A DNA stretch of 48,652 nucleotides, taken from positions 1-48,652 of the forward strand of contig JACQEP010000007.1 of assembly GCA_016200485.1 (NCBI GenBank), in the 5' to 3' direction. This stretch comes from Gammaproteobacteria bacterium (GTDB lineage Bacteria; Pseudomonadota; Gammaproteobacteria; Tenderiales; Tenderiaceae). Under the pieces are notes generated by a model. The model saw only the letters and a list, made by a program, of their open reading frames with translations, did no database searches and was not told the DNA's origin. Made by a program: the position numbers and the translations under genes. Numbering within the stretch: position 1 is the first letter of the stretch; each line of letters begins with the position of its first letter. Positions 36,147-45,844 of this stretch are shown piece after piece.

Positions 36147-36173
36147 AACCCTCTCTCCCTTAGGGAGAGGGGT
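36147..36173. repeat. Palindromic repeat before glmS
   Basis: AACCCTCTCTCCCT and AGGGAGAGGGGTT pair imperfectly, 28 bases before the glmS start. Whether it affects glmS expression is unknown. Confidence 0.6.
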
Positions 36174-36201
36174 TGATCACGAATTTAAGGAGTACTACAG
36201 C

Positions 36202-38034
36202 ATGTGCGGCATTATCGGAGCAGTGGCAGAACGCGATGTAGTCCCGATCCTGATCGAAGGGCTGCGGCGCCTCGAATATCGCGGTTATGATTCCGCCGGG
36301 GCGGTGGTGATAGACGCGGAAAACCGTCTGAGTCGCGCCCGTGCCGTGGGCAAAGTCGCCGAACTGGCGGCCAGCATTCAGAAAAATCCAATCGTCGGTC
36401 GTACTGGTATCGCCCATACCCGTTGGGCCACCCACGGCAAGCCGAGTGAGAAAAATGCTCATCCTCATATCTGCCGCAAGACGGTGGCCGTGGTGCATAA
36501 CGGCATTATCGAAAATCACGAGTTGCTGCGCCATCAGCAATTGCAAAAAGGCCATAGCTTTACCTCAGAAACCGACACCGAAGTTGTAGTCCATCAAATT
36601 TATGATTATGTAAGTACAGGCAAAGATTTGCTGGCAGCGGTGCGCGCCACGGTGGATGAGCTGGAAGGTGCTTATGCCTTGGGCGTCATTGTTAACAGTG
36701 AGGCGGGGCGAATCGTGGCGACTCGCCGGGGTAGCCCGCTGGTGGTGGGTATCGGCATCGGTGAACACTTCATCGCCTCCGATGTGGCGGCGCTATTGCC
36801 GGTGACGCAACGTTTTATCTTCCTCGAGGAAGGCGATATTGCCGATATTCGCCGCGATAGTCTCACTATTTATAACGCTGCCGGTGAAGTCGTCGAGCGT
36901 CCGATCAAGGTTAGCGAATTAACGGCTGATGCCGTCGAGCGTGGCCAATACCGCCATTACATGCTCAAAGAAATTTTTGAACAACCACGCGCCGTGGCGG
37001 AAACGCTGGAAGGCCGCTTGGCGGGCGATAGAATTCTGGAAGCAGCCTTTGGCCCGAACGCCGCCGAAATTTTCGATAAGGTACAGGGCGTCCATATTAT
37101 CGCCTGCGGCACCAGTTACCACGCCGGGATGGTGGCGCGTTACTGGCTGGAATCGCTGGCGGGGATTCCATGCAGCGTCGAAGTCGCGAGCGAATTCCGT
37201 TATCGCCATCCTGTTGCGCGGCGTAATTCGTTAGTGGTTGCAATCTCGCAGTCAGGTGAAACGGCGGATACGTTGGCCGCATTGAATGAAGCCAAGAAGC
37301 TGGATTACGGCTGGTCACTGGCGATTTGCAATGTGCCGGAAAGCTCCATTGTCCGCGCTGCCGATCTGGTGCTGATGACCCGCGCAGGCCCGGAAATCGG
37401 CGTTGCCTCCACCAAGGCATTTACTACACAACTTGTTGCCTTGATGCTGCTGGTGATCGTGCTTGGGCGTCGCCACGGTATGTCGGCGCAGACTGAAATC
37501 AGTCTCGTGTCGCAATTGCGCAGCTTGCCGTCGAAGATTGAAAAGGTTCTGGAAATGAACGAACCGATTCAACATCTTGCTGAATTCTTCGCCAACAAGA
37601 ATCACGCGCTATTCCTCGGCCGCGGCACGCAATATCCGGTGGCGATGGAAGGCGCGCTTAAATTAAAAGAAATTTCCTATATCCACGCCGAAGCCTATCC
37701 CGCCGGTGAATTGAAACATGGCCCGCTGGCGCTGATCGATGCCGAAATGCCGGTGATCGCCGTTGCGCCGAATAATGAGTTACTGGAAAAACTCAAATCC
37801 AATCTGCAAGAAGTTCGCGCTCGTGGCGGTGAATTGATCGTGTTTGCCGATGAAGCATCGGGCGTTAAACCCGAAGACAATGTTCGCGTCATGTCGGTAG
37901 TCAGTACCGAAGACCCGATCGCACCGATTGTTTACACTGTGCCGCTGCAATTGCTGGCGTATCACGTCGCGGTGCTTAAAGGAACGGATGTTGATCAGCC
38001 GCGTAATTTGGCGAAGTCTGTCACTGTGGAATGA
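36202..38034 (+). CDS. glmS: Glutamine--fructose-6-phosphate aminotransferase GlmS
   Basis: Makes glucosamine-6-phosphate from fructose-6-phosphate and glutamine, the first step to UDP-GlcNAc. The protein has 610 aa. The N-terminal nucleophile Cys2 is in MCGIIGAV, and the glutaminase domain covers about 1-240. Two SIS domains (about 285-430 and 455-600) bind the sugar. The end [11 protein letters not shown] is the conserved C-terminus whose codons form the TnsD target of Tn7. The gene is intact even though a Tn7-like element sits 22 bases after its stop. Confidence 0.98.
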   Translation: MCGIIGAVAERDVVPILIEGLRRLEYRGYDSAGAVVIDAENRLSRARAVGKVAELAASIQKNPIVGRTGIAHTRWATHGKPSEKNAHPHICRKTVAVVHNGIIENHELLRHQQLQKGHSFTSETDTEVVVHQIYDYVSTGKDLLAAVRATVDELEGAYALGVIVNSEAGRIVATRRGSPLVVGIGIGEHFIASDVAALLPVTQRFIFLEEGDIADIRRDSLTIYNAAGEVVERPIKVSELTADAVERGQYRHYMLKEIFEQPRAVAETLEGRLAGDRILEAAFGPNAAEIFDKVQGVHIIACGTSYHAGMVARYWLESLAGIPCSVEVASEFRYRHPVARRNSLVVAISQSGETADTLAALNEAKKLDYGWSLAICNVPESSIVRAADLVLMTRAGPEIGVASTKAFTTQLVALMLLVIVLGRRHGMSAQTEISLVSQLRSLPSKIEKVLEMNEPIQHLAEFFANKNHALFLGRGTQYPVAMEGALKLKEISYIHAEAYPAGELKHGPLALIDAEMPVIAVAPNNELLEKLKSNLQEVRARGGELIVFADEASGVKPEDNVRVMSVVSTEDPIAPIVYTVPLQLLAYHVAVLKGTDVDQPRNLAKSVTVE

Positions 38035-38056
38035 GTGATTACGCTGATAAAAATGA
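38035..38056. other. attTn7: attTn7 insertion site
   Basis: The 22 bases between the glmS stop and the transposon end. The five bases next to the end, AATGA (38052-38056), are the likely target duplication. The matching copy would lie beyond the window, so this cannot be tested here. Confidence 0.7.
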
Positions 38057-38124
38057 TGTGTAGTGATAAAAAAGTTTGTAATTAAGATATAAAGTTTGTA
38101 ATTAGTTTTATAAAGTTTGTAATT
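38057..38124 (+). repeat. Tn7-like right end with three TnsB-type binding repeats
   Basis: AAAGTTTGTAATT occurs three times, at 38071-38083, 38091-38103 and 38112-38124, spaced 20 and 21 bases, about two DNA turns. The Tn7 right end has overlapping TnsB sites of similar size. The tnsA promoter must lie here too, so TnsB could regulate its own operon. No complementary copy was seen elsewhere in the window. Confidence 0.85.
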
Positions 38125-38170
38125 TTGCCCTCATCGACTATCCTTCAATAATAATGCGTGGGGGGTGTCG

Positions 38171-39016
38171 ATGGGACGTCGTAGCCTTAGCAGCATGGAT
38201 GATTATTCGCGCGCCCTAAAGGATGGGCGAGGAATTGGTGTCGGTACTGATTACTTGCCGTGGCTCCGGGTTAATGACGTTTCATCCCACGGAAAATCAA
38301 CAAAAATTCAAGGAATTAAGGTAGAACGGACGCATCAACTTCTATCTGGAATTGAACTGAATTTTTTCTTGTACGCTGAGTTCAATCCGCGGGTCATCGA
38401 CATCAGGGAACAGTTCCCTCTTTTTCCGCTTGATTTGGTGGTGCGCGTGGCCGCCGAGGCTGGCATTCAATACCCCATCAACGCAAATTCAAAAACCCCC
38501 TCTGTCCTGTCGACCGATTTCCTGCTCACCTTAAAAGACGAAGACCATATCTCCTACCTGGCAGTTGCCGTAAAGCCCGAAGAGGCGCTCCAGGAGGAAA
38601 AAGTTCTGGAGCGTCTCGAGATCGAGCGGGTGTGGTGGGAAACGTTGGGAATACCTTGGCGGTTAGTTACAGAAAAGCAATTGAACCGGCAGGTTGCCGA
38701 GAACATTGATTGGATTTCGGATCCGCTGCGAGGCCGTAAGCGGCTCGCTCTTGGCGATGATATGGAGCAGATATTAGGACGTCTTGTCGCGCAAATGGAA
38801 ACGGGTATCTACGAGTGGTTGGGTTTGGTAGACCGATTAGCGGTTGGCATTGGACAGGATTCGAAACTGACCTCTTCCCTATTAAGGGCGGCACTTTGGC
38901 TTCGGCATGTAACCGTAAACCTCGACACGCCAATACAGAAGCAAGGGCTAATCGAAATCCTGAGCGTATCCAGCGACTGGACGGAGAACGAAAAAAATGG
39001 CGCAGTTAATTCGTAA
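38171..39016 (+). CDS. tnsA: TnsA-like transposon endonuclease
   Basis: Cuts the 5' ends of the transposon so that, with TnsB, the element is fully excised (cut-and-paste). The protein has 281 aa from ATG 38171 (Tn7 TnsA has 273). An alternative GTG start is at 38165; the ATG is preferred because the G-rich ribosome site at about 38160-38165 is better spaced. The restriction-endonuclease-like core is visible: E62 (SGIELNFFLY), D116 (STDFLLT) and K135 (AVAVKP), with the conserved DIREQFPL in between. A C-terminal winged-helix part follows. It overlaps tnsB by 20 bases. Confidence 0.93.
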   Translation: MGRRSLSSMDDYSRALKDGRGIGVGTDYLPWLRVNDVSSHGKSTKIQGIKVERTHQLLSGIELNFFLYAEFNPRVIDIREQFPLFPLDLVVRVAAEAGIQYPINANSKTPSVLSTDFLLTLKDEDHISYLAVAVKPEEALQEEKVLERLEIERVWWETLGIPWRLVTEKQLNRQVAENIDWISDPLRGRKRLALGDDMEQILGRLVAQMETGIYEWLGLVDRLAVGIGQDSKLTSSLLRAALWLRHVTVNLDTPIQKQGLIEILSVSSDWTENEKNGAVNS

Positions 39017-41138
39017 CTCGACCTGGGACGTGATTGGCGAATATGGGAAGTTGGCCGTGGGCCAATATCGGGTTCTGGAGATAACTCCGACTTTGGATTT
39101 GCTGATTGTGTTTAGACTTGATAACGAACAGCGAATGAAGCGCCCATCCAACGTTAGCCTAATCGAATTCGAAATGGGCATAAAGCACGAGCAGATAATT
39201 GAAAAAAACTATCCGATCCCGCGTGCAAAATTACTAGGTGACGCGGAGCTCCCAGATACATGGAAGCATCGTCGTGACGACAAATATGCACTCATAGCTC
39301 CACTTGTCGAAGATGATGAATTTTTGCGGTGCTTAGCCAATAGCGGTCGCTCACAGGCTATTAAGCCTCGCGCACTTGAGGTAGGCGTGGATGAAGTGGC
39401 AGTGTATCGCGCGCTGTCAGAGTATTGGCGTTACGGACAAACAACGAATGCATTAATACCTAAATACGCGAGTTGTGGCGGGCCAGGGAAGGCCAGAAAA
39501 TCAGAAAAGCCGTCGCGTGGACGGCCAAGGAAGCAACCAATTTTTGGCTTCAATGTGCGCATAGATCGAGCGGTTACAGAGGAAGATAAAAAACAGATTC
39601 GCAGGGCGATTGAAATCTTTTACATAAAACGAAATATCAAAAGCCTCAACAAGGTTTATGTTAAATACCTTGGCAAGTATCACAAATCAGAAGTTGAAAA
39701 AGCTGCTCTTGAAAGCCGGCCTCCGAATGTGCCAACAATAACTCAATTTCGCTACTGGCATAAAAAACAGTTCAATGCAGTGGATGATGAGCGTAAGCGC
39801 GTTGGGAAAGTATCATGGGATATGAACAGCCGTGCGTTGCTAAGTGGTGTAAGTGAGCATGTCAGCGGGCCGGGTGATTGCTATGAGATAGATGCTACAG
39901 TCGCCGATGTCTACGTAGTTTCGAAATACAATCGCAGTTGGGTGCTGGGGCGGCCAGTAATATACGTTATTGTTGACGAAGCGAGCCGTATGGTGGTTGG
40001 GGTTTTTGTGGATCTCGTCTATGCAAGCTGGAGTGCGGCTAAACAAGCATTGCTGAATGCCTTCCTTCCCAAAAAAGAGTTTTGCGCTCGCTACGGTATT
40101 TTGATCGAGGATGAAGATTGGCCTTGCCATCATCTTCCTCGTGGCCTTTTATGCGATCGAGGTGAAATGATTGGAAACATGCCAGAGCAACATTTGGCGC
40201 CTATGGGGATTAAGTTAAATTTCGCGGCACCAAAGCGGGCGGATTGGAAAGCTGTAGTCGAACGGCGGTTCGGGATAGTGAATAAAGAGGCATTGCATGA
40301 CCTAAATGGTACAACAAGAGGGAGGCCGAAAGGTCGAATGGATCCGGATCCAAAGAAGGAGGCCCTCCATACGCTCGACGAAGTGACAAAAATAATTGTC
40401 AAAGATTTTATTGGATTCAATAAGACACGGTTTATTGATGATTTGATAACGCCCGGATTATTAGCAGAAGATATGGAGCCAACTCCACTCAACTTCTGGC
40501 GTTATCATGTCTCAAAACACCTGGATTCGTTGTCGATAGTGGATGAAGACCAGGCACGTGCGGAACTCATGCGGGCGGAACGAGCAAGTATAACCGCGAG
40601 GGGCATTAGGGTTGGCGATCTTTACTATTCGTGCGCAGAAGCGGAGCGAGAGAATTGGTTCGCACTAACCCGCCTCCACGGGGAATATAGTGTGGACGCC
40701 CGTATTGATGACAGCAATTCGAGCCAAATATATATTCGAAGAGACATTCGCAGTCCTCTCGTGCGCTGTACCATTTTGCCTAGGGAAAAGCTATATGCCG
40801 ATCTGCATCGAGCTGATGTTATTTGGATGGCCGAATGGAAAAGAGATAAGGCAGAAGTAGGCTCAAGCTTGCTCGGGCGCGTTAGGCAGGCCGATGAAGT
40901 GGAAAAGCTGCGCGAAGTAGCTTTAGCAGATCGCAAGAACAGTATTGGTTCCCACAGTAAAACACCGAACAATATAACAAATTTACGTGAAACGAGATGT
41001 GAGGAGAAAAGATTGGCAGAAGTTGCGACCGCTGTTGAAGTACGGTGCATCTCAGAAGAAAACCGGAGTGAAGCTGATGTGGCTACTATGTCTAAATTGG
41101 CGTTAATTGAGCAGATTCTGAGTGAAAATGAACGTTGA
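38997..41138 (+). CDS. tnsB: TnsB-like DDE transposase
   Basis: Joins the 3' ends of the transposon to the target. The protein has 713 aa (Tn7 TnsB has 702). The RNase H-fold catalytic residues are D299 (CYEIDATVAD), D387 (LLCDRGEM) and E422 (AVVERRFG). Their spacing of 88 and 35 residues equals that reported for Tn7 (D273, D361, E396). N-terminal helices for DNA binding precede the core (about 120-260), and the C-terminal 200 residues are polar and probably bind TnsC. A GGAG lies 10 bases before the ATG. It overlaps tnsC by up to 17 bases. Confidence 0.96.
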   Translation: MAQLIRNSTWDVIGEYGKLAVGQYRVLEITPTLDLLIVFRLDNEQRMKRPSNVSLIEFEMGIKHEQIIEKNYPIPRAKLLGDAELPDTWKHRRDDKYALIAPLVEDDEFLRCLANSGRSQAIKPRALEVGVDEVAVYRALSEYWRYGQTTNALIPKYASCGGPGKARKSEKPSRGRPRKQPIFGFNVRIDRAVTEEDKKQIRRAIEIFYIKRNIKSLNKVYVKYLGKYHKSEVEKAALESRPPNVPTITQFRYWHKKQFNAVDDERKRVGKVSWDMNSRALLSGVSEHVSGPGDCYEIDATVADVYVVSKYNRSWVLGRPVIYVIVDEASRMVVGVFVDLVYASWSAAKQALLNAFLPKKEFCARYGILIEDEDWPCHHLPRGLLCDRGEMIGNMPEQHLAPMGIKLNFAAPKRADWKAVVERRFGIVNKEALHDLNGTTRGRPKGRMDPDPKKEALHTLDEVTKIIVKDFIGFNKTRFIDDLITPGLLAEDMEPTPLNFWRYHVSKHLDSLSIVDEDQARAELMRAERASITARGIRVGDLYYSCAEAERENWFALTRLHGEYSVDARIDDSNSSQIYIRRDIRSPLVRCTILPREKLYADLHRADVIWMAEWKRDKAEVGSSLLGRVRQADEVEKLREVALADRKNSIGSHSKTPNNITNLRETRCEEKRLAEVATAVEVRCISEENRSEADVATMSKLALIEQILSENER

Positions 41139-42297
41139 CGCAGAATTTGTAGAGGCGATATATAGACCAAACCCAATAGAAGCATTTGTGGGTAATCCAC
41201 TCATCGAGGCATTGCCGCCAATTCGTTCAAATGATGAATGGGTAAAGGCACTGTTTGTGATGCCAGCGTTGAAAAATGAAGTAAGGCGGCTTTCACCGGA
41301 ACAGCGGCTGGTGGCGCTGGTAGACCTTGAGCGATTTAATTATCCCCTGCCGGAATATATTGAACTTGCCAGGCGCATAGAATCTGCAATTTACAGAGGC
41401 TATTCAACGAAGAATCCATGTTTGCCTACGTCGAATCATTTTCTGCACTATCTCGATCCTGACGAAACTATGGTGCAACCACTATCAGGGCGGTTTGAGG
41501 CGCGGCCAACCGGACTTACTCTTGTCGGCCCTAGTGGGTCGGGCAAGACCCGCATGTTTGAGAGCATTTTGGCTCAATTTCCACAAATCATTCAACATAA
41601 AATCTATCAGGGACGCACCATGCCTATCACGCAAGTGGTATGGCTAAAGGTGGACTGCCCGGAAGATCAAAGTTTAGTCACATTTGCCGGACGTTTTCTT
41701 TCGGCGCTTGACAATGCGGTGGGTACGAATCTTTTTGAAGAAGCATTTAATGCACGCAACAATAAAGGGGTCGTCATTGAGAAGGTGATAAGACAGGCGA
41801 GGAATTATCGCGTAGGTCTGATTATATTGGATGAATTTTCCAACTTGAAACTCCCGAAGAAAGCGACCTCAGAAAATGTCCCGCTGTTGCTCAAACTGAT
41901 TCTTAACCTGATGAATGGATCAGGGGTACCCAGCATTTTTTGCGGAAACCCGGAGATGCTCGACGCTATTCAGTTGACATTAAAGACGGCACGACGGGCC
42001 GAAAATGGTGGTGTCATTGTGATGGGCCCTATGCTCCATGCGGTTTGGAATGCTCTATCAAAGTGGCTGTGGCCGCTGCAAGTAACTAGTCATGTGACAC
42101 CATGGAATGAAGATCTGGCCATGGTCCTTTATGAGGCAAGCCGTGGGCTAGTTGAGATAGCAGTACGTGGATTTTTTGAAGCGCAACGACTTGTGATAGG
42201 TTCTGGGGATGAGCGTTTGACAAGTGTTGCCATTCAAACTGGCGTTATGAATGCCATTCAATTATCGAACAAGACTCTCGATTGGAGTGTTAAGTAG
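41128..42297 (+). CDS. tnsC: TnsC-like AAA+ target regulator, short form
   Basis: Links target selection to the transposase, using ATP. The protein is 389 aa, clearly shorter than Tn7 TnsC (555). Walker A GPSGSGKT lies at 134-141 and Walker B LIILDE at 231-236. SIFCGNPEM is probably the sensor region. An upstream GTG at 41122 would add two residues. The short length is typical of other Tn7-like families and of TniB-type ATPases, and suggests that the C-terminal TnsA/TnsB contact region is reduced. Confidence 0.92.
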   Translation: MNVDAEFVEAIYRPNPIEAFVGNPLIEALPPIRSNDEWVKALFVMPALKNEVRRLSPEQRLVALVDLERFNYPLPEYIELARRIESAIYRGYSTKNPCLPTSNHFLHYLDPDETMVQPLSGRFEARPTGLTLVGPSGSGKTRMFESILAQFPQIIQHKIYQGRTMPITQVVWLKVDCPEDQSLVTFAGRFLSALDNAVGTNLFEEAFNARNNKGVVIEKVIRQARNYRVGLIILDEFSNLKLPKKATSENVPLLLKLILNLMNGSGVPSIFCGNPEMLDAIQLTLKTARRAENGGVIVMGPMLHAVWNALSKWLWPLQVTSHVTPWNEDLAMVLYEASRGLVEIAVRGFFEAQRLVIGSGDERLTSVAIQTGVMNAIQLSNKTLDWSVK

Positions 42298-42324
42298 AAT
42301 GTCATTAGCAGAAGATGGGCTCCA

Positions 42325-42660
42325 GTGACAACAGCGAAGGCCGCCGCAGAAAATCCACCGATGAGTGAAGGCGCATCTGATCGAAGAATACATGAAGGTC
42401 GGGGCAAACGAGTAGTGAGTGGATTACATGATCCTTTGCGTGTGCAGCATTCTGAGTTCTCCAATATTTTGGAACGACTCCGTTATGCGACAAGCCTAAT
42501 TCCGGCTAAGACTCAGCTAAATATACTGCGTGACACGGGTGGCGAAACGGGCGTGATGCAGAAACTCATTGAGCGAGGTATTGTTCTCGAAGATGCGATC
42601 AATCTGAATCCTAGTGAGATGTCTCGTGACAGGGCTGGATCGACATGGCTACCCCAGTAA
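42325..42660 (+). CDS. Small unknown protein of the transposition operon
   Basis: A 111-aa protein not recognised. It starts with GTG at 42325, or ATG at 42361 which would give 99 aa. The middle is helical (SEFSNILERLRYATSLIPAKTQLNILRDTGG) and the end is polar. There is no signal peptide. It lies 27 bases after tnsC and overlaps tniQ-1 by 16 bases, so it is part of the same operon. This placement suggests a role in target choice or in linking TnsC with TniQ, which is inferred only. Confidence 0.65.
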   Translation: MTTAKAAAENPPMSEGASDRRIHEGRGKRVVSGLHDPLRVQHSEFSNILERLRYATSLIPAKTQLNILRDTGGETGVMQKLIERGIVLEDAINLNPSEMSRDRAGSTWLPQ

Positions 42661-43904
42661 CGCCAATATGGGGAGAGAGCGTATATTCGGTGCTCACCAG
42701 AATTCACGTGCTAGAAGGTAATGCATCACCGCTAGCGACGCTCAAGGCTTGGACAGGTGTTCGTGGATACAAGCCGTTATCTGGGTTGCCAACCCATCTT
42801 GAGGTATTGGCAAAAGAACTATCTTTGCCAGAAGGACCAATGCGCCTTATTCGCGCGCACACTCATTTTCCCTTGTATGCGCACTTTCTAAGTGTGGAGC
42901 GACAAAAATTGCTAATAGCAGGGATGCTTCATGCTGGTGCGCCCAAGTCCCGTGTTGGTTTGTTGCGTAACTATATGGGGGCGTGTGATCGGCGACGATA
43001 TTGTCCAACATGCAATGAGTTAGACATTGAACGGCATGGGGTTGCACTATGGCGTAGAGAACATACGCTATCTGGAATCATGGTTTGTCCTGAACATAAA
43101 TCCCCACTGCTTGAGCTCAGTTCGTCAGGTCGATATGGAGAACGACACCTTGCGCTGCCGGGTTTAGGTGGCCGGGTGTCGATTCCCAACGATGATGGCG
43201 TAAAGAACCGGCTTAGCTACATAGCTAGAGAAGTTAAGATATTGATGGAGCGGCCAGTAACGGCTTTGATTAATGGATCAGTGTATCGCCGATTGTTTCG
43301 GGAGGTTGGCCTTGTAACAAAGAATGGCAGAGTACGACAAAGACGGCTGGAAAGATTGGTGGCTGAATGGATGCGACCTCTTGAAAATGCCGTTGGATTT
43401 GACAGGCTCGTAGCAGGCTTAAAATTGGAGAGAAGCTGGGTAGCGGAATTGGTCGATAGCAATGATGAGCTTCACCATCCGGTCAAACACATTATTCTCT
43501 GGGGTACGCTTGGGATCAATTCCAATGATGTTCTGAATACAGCTTCCGCCCTTGGCGAGCAATTGGAGCTAGCACTTGGAGCTTATAAGCCTATAGAGCT
43601 TACACGAGATCTTATTGAGGAAATTCTCACAGTGACAAAGTCATTTCGAGGAGCGGCAAAACTGCTTGATGTTGATGTTACGACATTAATGGTTGCAGCG
43701 GAGTCGAGCGGAATGAATGTCTCTCGACGTCCCAAAAAAATTACCTGTGAGCTACGTTCGGTTATCGCCGATGAACCACATTCCGTGCCAAGCCGCATAC
43801 TGGCGAGTCGATATAATGTATCAGTAGGCACCATAAACAGGATACGTCGAGCTTCAGGCTCGCGGAGCAAGCAGATTACGCTGGCAGGCCTTGAATCAAT
43901 ATAG
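42645..43904 (+). CDS. tniQ: TniQ-family target selector 1
   Basis: A 419-aa TniQ protein that is likely to choose a target and recruit TnsC. The N-terminal TniQ domain (about 1-155) contains the zinc motif C120, C123, C148 and H151, with the phrase RHGVALWRREHTLSGIMVCPEH between. The rest (about 200-410) is helical, ending in an HTH-like segment (about 375-400, PSRILASRYNVSVGTINRIRRAS), which could read DNA. It differs from TniQ-2 and is shorter than Tn7 TnsD (508 aa). Which of the two recognises attTn7 is not clear; see tniQ-2. Confidence 0.88.
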   Translation: MATPVTPIWGESVYSVLTRIHVLEGNASPLATLKAWTGVRGYKPLSGLPTHLEVLAKELSLPEGPMRLIRAHTHFPLYAHFLSVERQKLLIAGMLHAGAPKSRVGLLRNYMGACDRRRYCPTCNELDIERHGVALWRREHTLSGIMVCPEHKSPLLELSSSGRYGERHLALPGLGGRVSIPNDDGVKNRLSYIAREVKILMERPVTALINGSVYRRLFREVGLVTKNGRVRQRRLERLVAEWMRPLENAVGFDRLVAGLKLERSWVAELVDSNDELHHPVKHIILWGTLGINSNDVLNTASALGEQLELALGAYKPIELTRDLIEEILTVTKSFRGAAKLLDVDVTTLMVAAESSGMNVSRRPKKITCELRSVIADEPHSVPSRILASRYNVSVGTINRIRRASGSRSKQITLAGLESI

Positions 43905-44067
43905 TAACCACAGGAGCGTTATTTTGCGTATCTATCCTGCTGATAGTAATTAAGAAAACAATGGCACCATTGGAACTATTGATGTCATGCCTCGACAAAT
44001 CAATTTTATAAGGCCCAACGAGCAGAAATGGTCGAAATCCGTAAATGCCTAGTTGCGAGAGACTAGT

Positions 44068-45567
44068 GTGGCAAGCCTAGAAGAATTCGCCCCACTTCCA
44101 GACGAACATATATTTAGCATTGCTGCACGTTATCAACGACGCACTGGTTGCATTGGTGCTCGTCACACATCCGACAAGCTCTTCGGCAATCTAGATGATC
44201 ATCGAAAAGAGAAGAGTCATATCTGGGATAATTTCTTCTCATGCCTAGGCGTTCACTCGCTAACAGAAAAACTCGATTACATGTATAAGACAACTCTTCT
44301 TCCATTGGACTGTCTGTGGCGACATAAAGAATCCGTAGTCAGAGTTAACAAGGATTCGTTGTATCGGAATGATAATCCTTTAGGTAAATTCGGGTATCGA
44401 TTCTGCACTGATTGTGTATCGTCTGACATCGAGACATATGGTGTTGCATATTGGCATCGTACACACCAAGCCGAAGGAGTTGTCGCCTGTCCAATTCATC
44501 GAACGACTCTTAGAGCAAAGTCATGTTGTGCTAACAACAAGCTCGGGGGGGCTACTAAATTCGAATTGCCAAGTGACATGGTTCACAATCCAGGTGATTC
44601 GGTTGCGGTTGTCAGTGATGAGACAAGGTCAGAGTTGTCATGGATTATCGAGCGCCACGCAGACTTTTCCTCAGTCCTGCTGAATATTGACAGGCGCCTT
44701 GTTGAGCAAGGGTGCTGGAAAGTGATCAAGGACGAGCTAGCTAACCGTCACTATAACTGTCTTGTAGCACTGGAACAAGGCGTATTCTACGAAGCCTGGC
44801 AGCCATATGTAGAAGGGCTGAAGCGATTAGGCTCAGGATGCACGCTTGATATCTGCTCTCAACAGCAGGCCCATGGCATATTGGTGGGGAGCCATTCATT
44901 CTCAAATGGCGCGACACTGCTAGCATTTCTCTTCGAGAAACCGGAGCGATTTTGTGATGCATTAAGTTCGATGGATCCCCAGTTAGGTCGCCTAAATGAA
45001 ATAGACCGCTTTACCCTTCAAAAAATATCCTCTTGGATTGAGGCCGGTAAGTCAACGTATGAGATAGCACGCAGAATGTCGATTGAAGCAATTGATGCAT
45101 GGGCAATCATTCGATTAAATCACTTAGTGCCCAATGAAGTAACACATTGGCTTACTGATTCTAGAGTCGATAATATCGAGGCGCTGATTCTGGACAATTA
45201 TGAGCTTGAGACGGTGGCGTGCCAATTAAGTATAGGAGATAAAGATCTATCGAGATTGATAATAAAAACAGTTCGATTGCGTAAGGCATATCGTCGGGCA
45301 AAAAAGACCGGGTTAATGGCTAGGTATAAAATACGTATCTTGGATATTGCTATCTCAGAGGGGCCTTGTAAATATGAATATATTAGAACGCTAGAACCAG
45401 ATCTTTGTGAATGGGTTGAGCATCGCGATAAATCTTGGGTTCAGAGTTTTAAATTAACACTCAAATACCTGTATAACATGAGGTATAAAGATTACTTTAA
45501 AGCCAAATTCATTGGTAGATGTAAAGCTCTCAGAGAACTCGAGGAGCAGCCAGAACAATTGTGTTAG
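44068..45567 (+). CDS. tnsD: TniQ/TnsD-family target selector 2
   Basis: About 499 aa from GTG 44068 (TTG at 44053 would give 504), nearly the length of Tn7 TnsD (508). The N-terminal part has PLPDEHIFSIAARYQRRTG, and the zinc motif is at C113, C116, C141 and H144 (FCTDC and VVACPIH). The C-terminal half carries repeated HTH-like segments (about 320-440), as in TnsD, which binds glmS. On length and architecture this is the better candidate for the attTn7 protein, so TniQ-1 may serve a second pathway. The 148 bases before it hold no gene, and it may have its own promoter. Confidence 0.85.
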   Translation: MASLEEFAPLPDEHIFSIAARYQRRTGCIGARHTSDKLFGNLDDHRKEKSHIWDNFFSCLGVHSLTEKLDYMYKTTLLPLDCLWRHKESVVRVNKDSLYRNDNPLGKFGYRFCTDCVSSDIETYGVAYWHRTHQAEGVVACPIHRTTLRAKSCCANNKLGGATKFELPSDMVHNPGDSVAVVSDETRSELSWIIERHADFSSVLLNIDRRLVEQGCWKVIKDELANRHYNCLVALEQGVFYEAWQPYVEGLKRLGSGCTLDICSQQQAHGILVGSHSFSNGATLLAFLFEKPERFCDALSSMDPQLGRLNEIDRFTLQKISSWIEAGKSTYEIARRMSIEAIDAWAIIRLNHLVPNEVTHWLTDSRVDNIEALILDNYELETVACQLSIGDKDLSRLIIKTVRLRKAYRRAKKTGLMARYKIRILDIAISEGPCKYEYIRTLEPDLCEWVEHRDKSWVQSFKLTLKYLYNMRYKDYFKAKFIGRCKALRELEEQPEQLC

Positions 45568-45570
45568 CCA

Positions 45571-45844
45571 GGAAACCCAAATGTTCAAACTCACGCCAGT
45601 GAGACACCTTAGAAGTGCATTTGGTGTATGCAATAAGAAATAAATGCCATATAAATCATTAACATTTGCAGTGTTTAGGGATATGATCTTGGTAAACGAA
45701 AATAGAAAAAAGGAAGCACTCCTTGCCATCTATGGGGAATTTGGAACAAGAGGCCAACTTTCTCATTGACCAGCTGCTCTTGCGGGCGGGGTGATATGCT
45801 GACTCCCTTAATTGAACTGGCGTGCCATAAAGATTGCTTGCAGT
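45571..45844. other. Gene-free stretch between tniQ-2 and hsdR
   Basis: About 270 bases, AT-rich at first. No gene, repeat or strong terminator was recognised. It probably holds the hsdR promoter. It may also mark the boundary between transposition genes and cargo. Confidence 0.5.

Noticed and set aside
38071-38124. Three regular repeats as a small CRISPR array
   Set aside because: Units of 13 bases with 7-8 base gaps are far too short, and their place at a transposon end explains them as TnsB sites.
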